From assembly GCA_017453085.1 (NCBI GenBank), contig JAFTKV010000005.1:1-6874 (forward strand): 6,874 nucleotides of DNA. The letters run 5' to 3'. A program made the translations under genes and the position numbers. The stretch is from Clostridia bacterium (GTDB lineage Bacteria > Bacillota > Clostridia > Oscillospirales > CAG-272). Numbering within the stretch: the stretch's first letter is position 1; each line of letters begins with the position of its first letter. Shown here one piece after another: positions 6,123-6,874 of the stretch. Below the pieces are notes generated by a model that made no database searches, was not told the DNA's origin, and saw nothing but the letters and a program-made list of their open reading frames with translations.

Positions 6123-6446
6123 TCAGCGGTAATACAGGTAATAGGCGATGACGGTGCGAATCTCGCCGCCGTGCTCCAGGTCGGGGCCTGTGAGGATCAC
6201 GCCGTCCAGGCTCATAAGCTCGGAGGCGGTGAGGCTGTCCACTGGGGTGCGGAAGAGGATGTCCGCCGAGGCGAAGACGATCATTTCACCGTTTCGCAGG
6301 CAGAGCGAGCCCTGTCGCCCGATGACGATGTCCTCGTTATTGATCCGCTCGGTGACGTATTTGATATGCTTTCCCGCGATCTTTTCGGCCATCTGGCGGC
6401 GAAAGGCGGGGGAATCTTCTTTGTTTTTCTTCTTCCGGAAGAACAT
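6123..6446 (-). CDS. Conserved-looking hypothetical protein, 107 aa
   Basis: I do not recognise a named family. It is a soluble protein with a basic N-terminus (MFFRKKKNKE), a helical stretch at about 13-33, then short beta-like strands: DIVIGRQGSLCLRNGEMIVF, ADILFRTPVDSL, SLDGVILTGPDL and, at the end, IRTVIAYYLYYR. There is no signal peptide or TM segment and no catalytic motif that I can name. The start ATG is at 6446, with AAGGAGA about 9 nt upstream and a good promoter at 6480-6508. No intrinsic terminator separates it from the ireB promoter 45 nt downstream, so readthrough into that operon is possible. It is well supported as a gene by ribosome binding site, promoter and codon use. Function is unknown. 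Confidence 0.8.
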   Translation of the reverse strand: MFFRKKKNKEDSPAFRRQMAEKIAGKHIKYVTERINNEDIVIGRQGSLCLRNGEMIVFASADILFRTPVDSLTASELMSLDGVILTGPDLEHGGEIRTVIAYYLYYR

Positions 6447-6479
6447 CGGGGGAGATCTCCTTTGGGGGTGTTTTGTATT

Positions 6480-6508
6480 ATTATAGCATAATCTTTGCCG
6501 ATTGTCTA
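6480..6508 (-). promoter_or_regulatory. Sigma-A promoter of the 107-aa gene
   Basis: On the minus strand, TAGACA (-35, complement of 6503-6508; one mismatch to consensus), 17 bp, then TATAAT (complement of 6480-6485), with TGC just before the -10 giving an extended -10. The start is expected near 6473, about 27 nt before the ATG. Confidence 0.75.
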
Positions 6509-6551
6509 TGCGATTTGTGCAATCTTTCGCGATTTTTTTTTGAAAAAACTC

Positions 6552-6580
6552 TTTTCTGACGGCGGATTTTGTGGTATAAT
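6552..6580 (+). promoter_or_regulatory. Extended -10 promoter facing the repeat region
   Basis: TGGTATAAT: TG at 6572-6573 and a perfect -10 TATAAT at 6575-6580. The -35 at 17 bp is weak (TTTTCT, 6552-6557), as is common for extended -10 promoters. It is divergent from the promoter at 6480-6508. Transcription would start about 6587 and run into the inverted repeats and out of the window. No credible gene is seen within reach, so its product is either a non-coding RNA or a gene beyond position 6874. Confidence 0.55.
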
Positions 6581-6651
6581 ATCTAAGTTAAAGAATCGTG
6601 ATGCGGATTTGCCGTTTCATCTGTCGAAGTCCCTCGTTTTTTCAAGAGGTA

Positions 6652-6678
6652 GAAATCCCTCCTTACAGTCGGGATTTC
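6652..6678. repeat. 8-bp inverted repeat (hairpin 1)
   Basis: GAAATCCC (6652-6659) and GGGATTTC (6671-6678) are perfect inverse complements around an 11-nt loop. It lies about 65 nt after the predicted start of the plus-strand transcript and two bases before the larger repeat that follows. No T-run follows it, so it is not an obvious terminator. Confidence 0.7.
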
Positions 6679-6680
6679 AA

Positions 6681-6739
6681 TCTGAGGAAGGGGGAAGGAA
6701 CCATCTCAAACGCCGAAGTTTCCTTCCCCCTTCCTCAGA
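6681..6739. repeat. Perfect 20-bp inverted repeat with 19-nt loop (hairpin 2)
   Basis: TCTGAGGAAGGGGGAAGGAA (6681-6700) is repeated exactly as its inverse complement at 6720-6739, separated by 19 nt. The arms are strict purine/pyrimidine tracts apart from the outer ends. There is no T-run on either side, which argues against a simple terminator. The submotif CCTTCCCCC recurs as a direct repeat 20 nt on (6722-6730 and 6742-6750). Confidence 0.9.
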
Positions 6740-6750
6740 CACCTTCCCCC

Positions 6751-6830
6751 AACCTCCTTGGCTAGTGCAATCTAAAGTGTTTATTCACTGATTGTAATTT
6801 CAGGCGGCGACAGCCAAGGAAGTGGAGGTT
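6751..6830. repeat. Long nested inverted repeat (hairpin 3)
   Basis: AACCTCCTTGGCT (6751-6763) pairs with AGCCAAGG (6812-6819) and GAGGTT (6825-6830); the right arm carries a 5-nt insertion. Inside it a second stem pairs CAATC (6768-6772) with GATTG (6790-6794) and AGTG (6776-6779) with CACT (6786-6789), closing on a TTTATT loop. The nested layout with a bulge looks like an RNA fold or a decayed mobile-element palindrome. Confidence 0.65.
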
Positions 6831-6835
6831 GGTCA

Positions 6836-6858
6836 GTAGATCGCCGCAGGCGAGCTAC
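6836..6858. repeat. Small hairpin at the right edge (hairpin 4)
   Basis: GTAG-A-TCGCC, loop GCA, GGCGA-G-CTAC: nine base pairs interrupted by one A/G mismatch. It is followed by purine-rich GAAGGAGGGAGGAGAG to the window end, which could include a ribosome binding site for a gene outside or be part of the same repeat. Confidence 0.65.
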
Positions 6859-6874
6859 GAAGGAGGGAGGAGAG

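Noticed and set aside
6601..6765. 54-codon plus-strand ORF just after the 6575-6580 promoter
   Set aside because: It is well placed as a leader peptide, but it has no Shine-Dalgarno and its sequence is dictated by the inverted repeats. Probably chance.
6495..6791. 98-codon plus-strand open frame
   Set aside because: Starts upstream of the promoter at 6552-6580, runs across the inverted repeats, has no ribosome binding site and resembles no protein.
6681..6858. CRISPR array or simple terminator
   Set aside because: The repeats are inverted, not regularly spaced direct repeats, and differ from one another. No T-run follows any hairpin, so neither label fits.

Overview
The window looks like chromosomal DNA from a Gram-positive Bacillota, most likely class Clostridia and possibly an uncultured Oscillospiraceae-type gut anaerobe. 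The evidence is a T-box-controlled trpS, an IreB/UPF0297 gene, a DUF1294 membrane protein, strong AGGAGG-type ribosome binding sites, sigma-A promoters with extended -10 elements, and moderately GC-rich coding DNA. The lineage is inferred from gene content and style; no rRNA gene is present.

Layout. (1) Positions 1-950, minus strand: a promoter drives an unrecognised 280-residue membrane-anchored protein from a TTG start. It is coupled through a TGATG overlap to a gene that leaves the window and may begin with a zinc-binding CPxC. (2) Positions 1036-2690, plus strand: a sigma-A promoter, a complete Trp T-box leader with terminator, trpS, a DUF1294 membrane protein 3 nt downstream, and a 19-bp hairpin acting as terminator, probably in both directions. 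(3) Positions 2690-2835: a short spacer with three overlapping palindromes. (4) Positions 2836-6079, minus strand: a tight four-gene operon read as ireB, ribF, a D-Ala-D-Ala carboxypeptidase-family gene, then a signal-peptide/TM protein. It has a near-consensus promoter. (5) Positions 6123-6508, minus strand: a monocistronic unknown 107-residue gene with its own promoter. (6) Positions 6540-6874: no convincing gene, but an outward extended -10 promoter followed by four successive inverted repeats, including a perfect 20-bp one. This is either a structured RNA or leader, or a dispersed repeat (MITE-like) element.

How the genes fit together. The trpS unit is a textbook uncharged-tRNA-Trp-responsive transcription unit. 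The 2836-5994 operon is less usual. It joins the small regulatory phosphoprotein IreB (a target of PASTA Ser/Thr kinases that monitor the cell wall), the flavin cofactor enzyme RibF, and two surface or envelope proteins. The carboxypeptidase-family member has substitutions in all three penicillin-binding motifs (Ser to Thr in SxxK, K-S-N in place of SxN, I-N-G in place of KTG), so it is probably not a functional DD-carboxypeptidase. It could be an envelope sensor or scaffold. This is the most interesting protein in the window; the repeat-rich end at 6650-6858 is the most interesting non-coding region.
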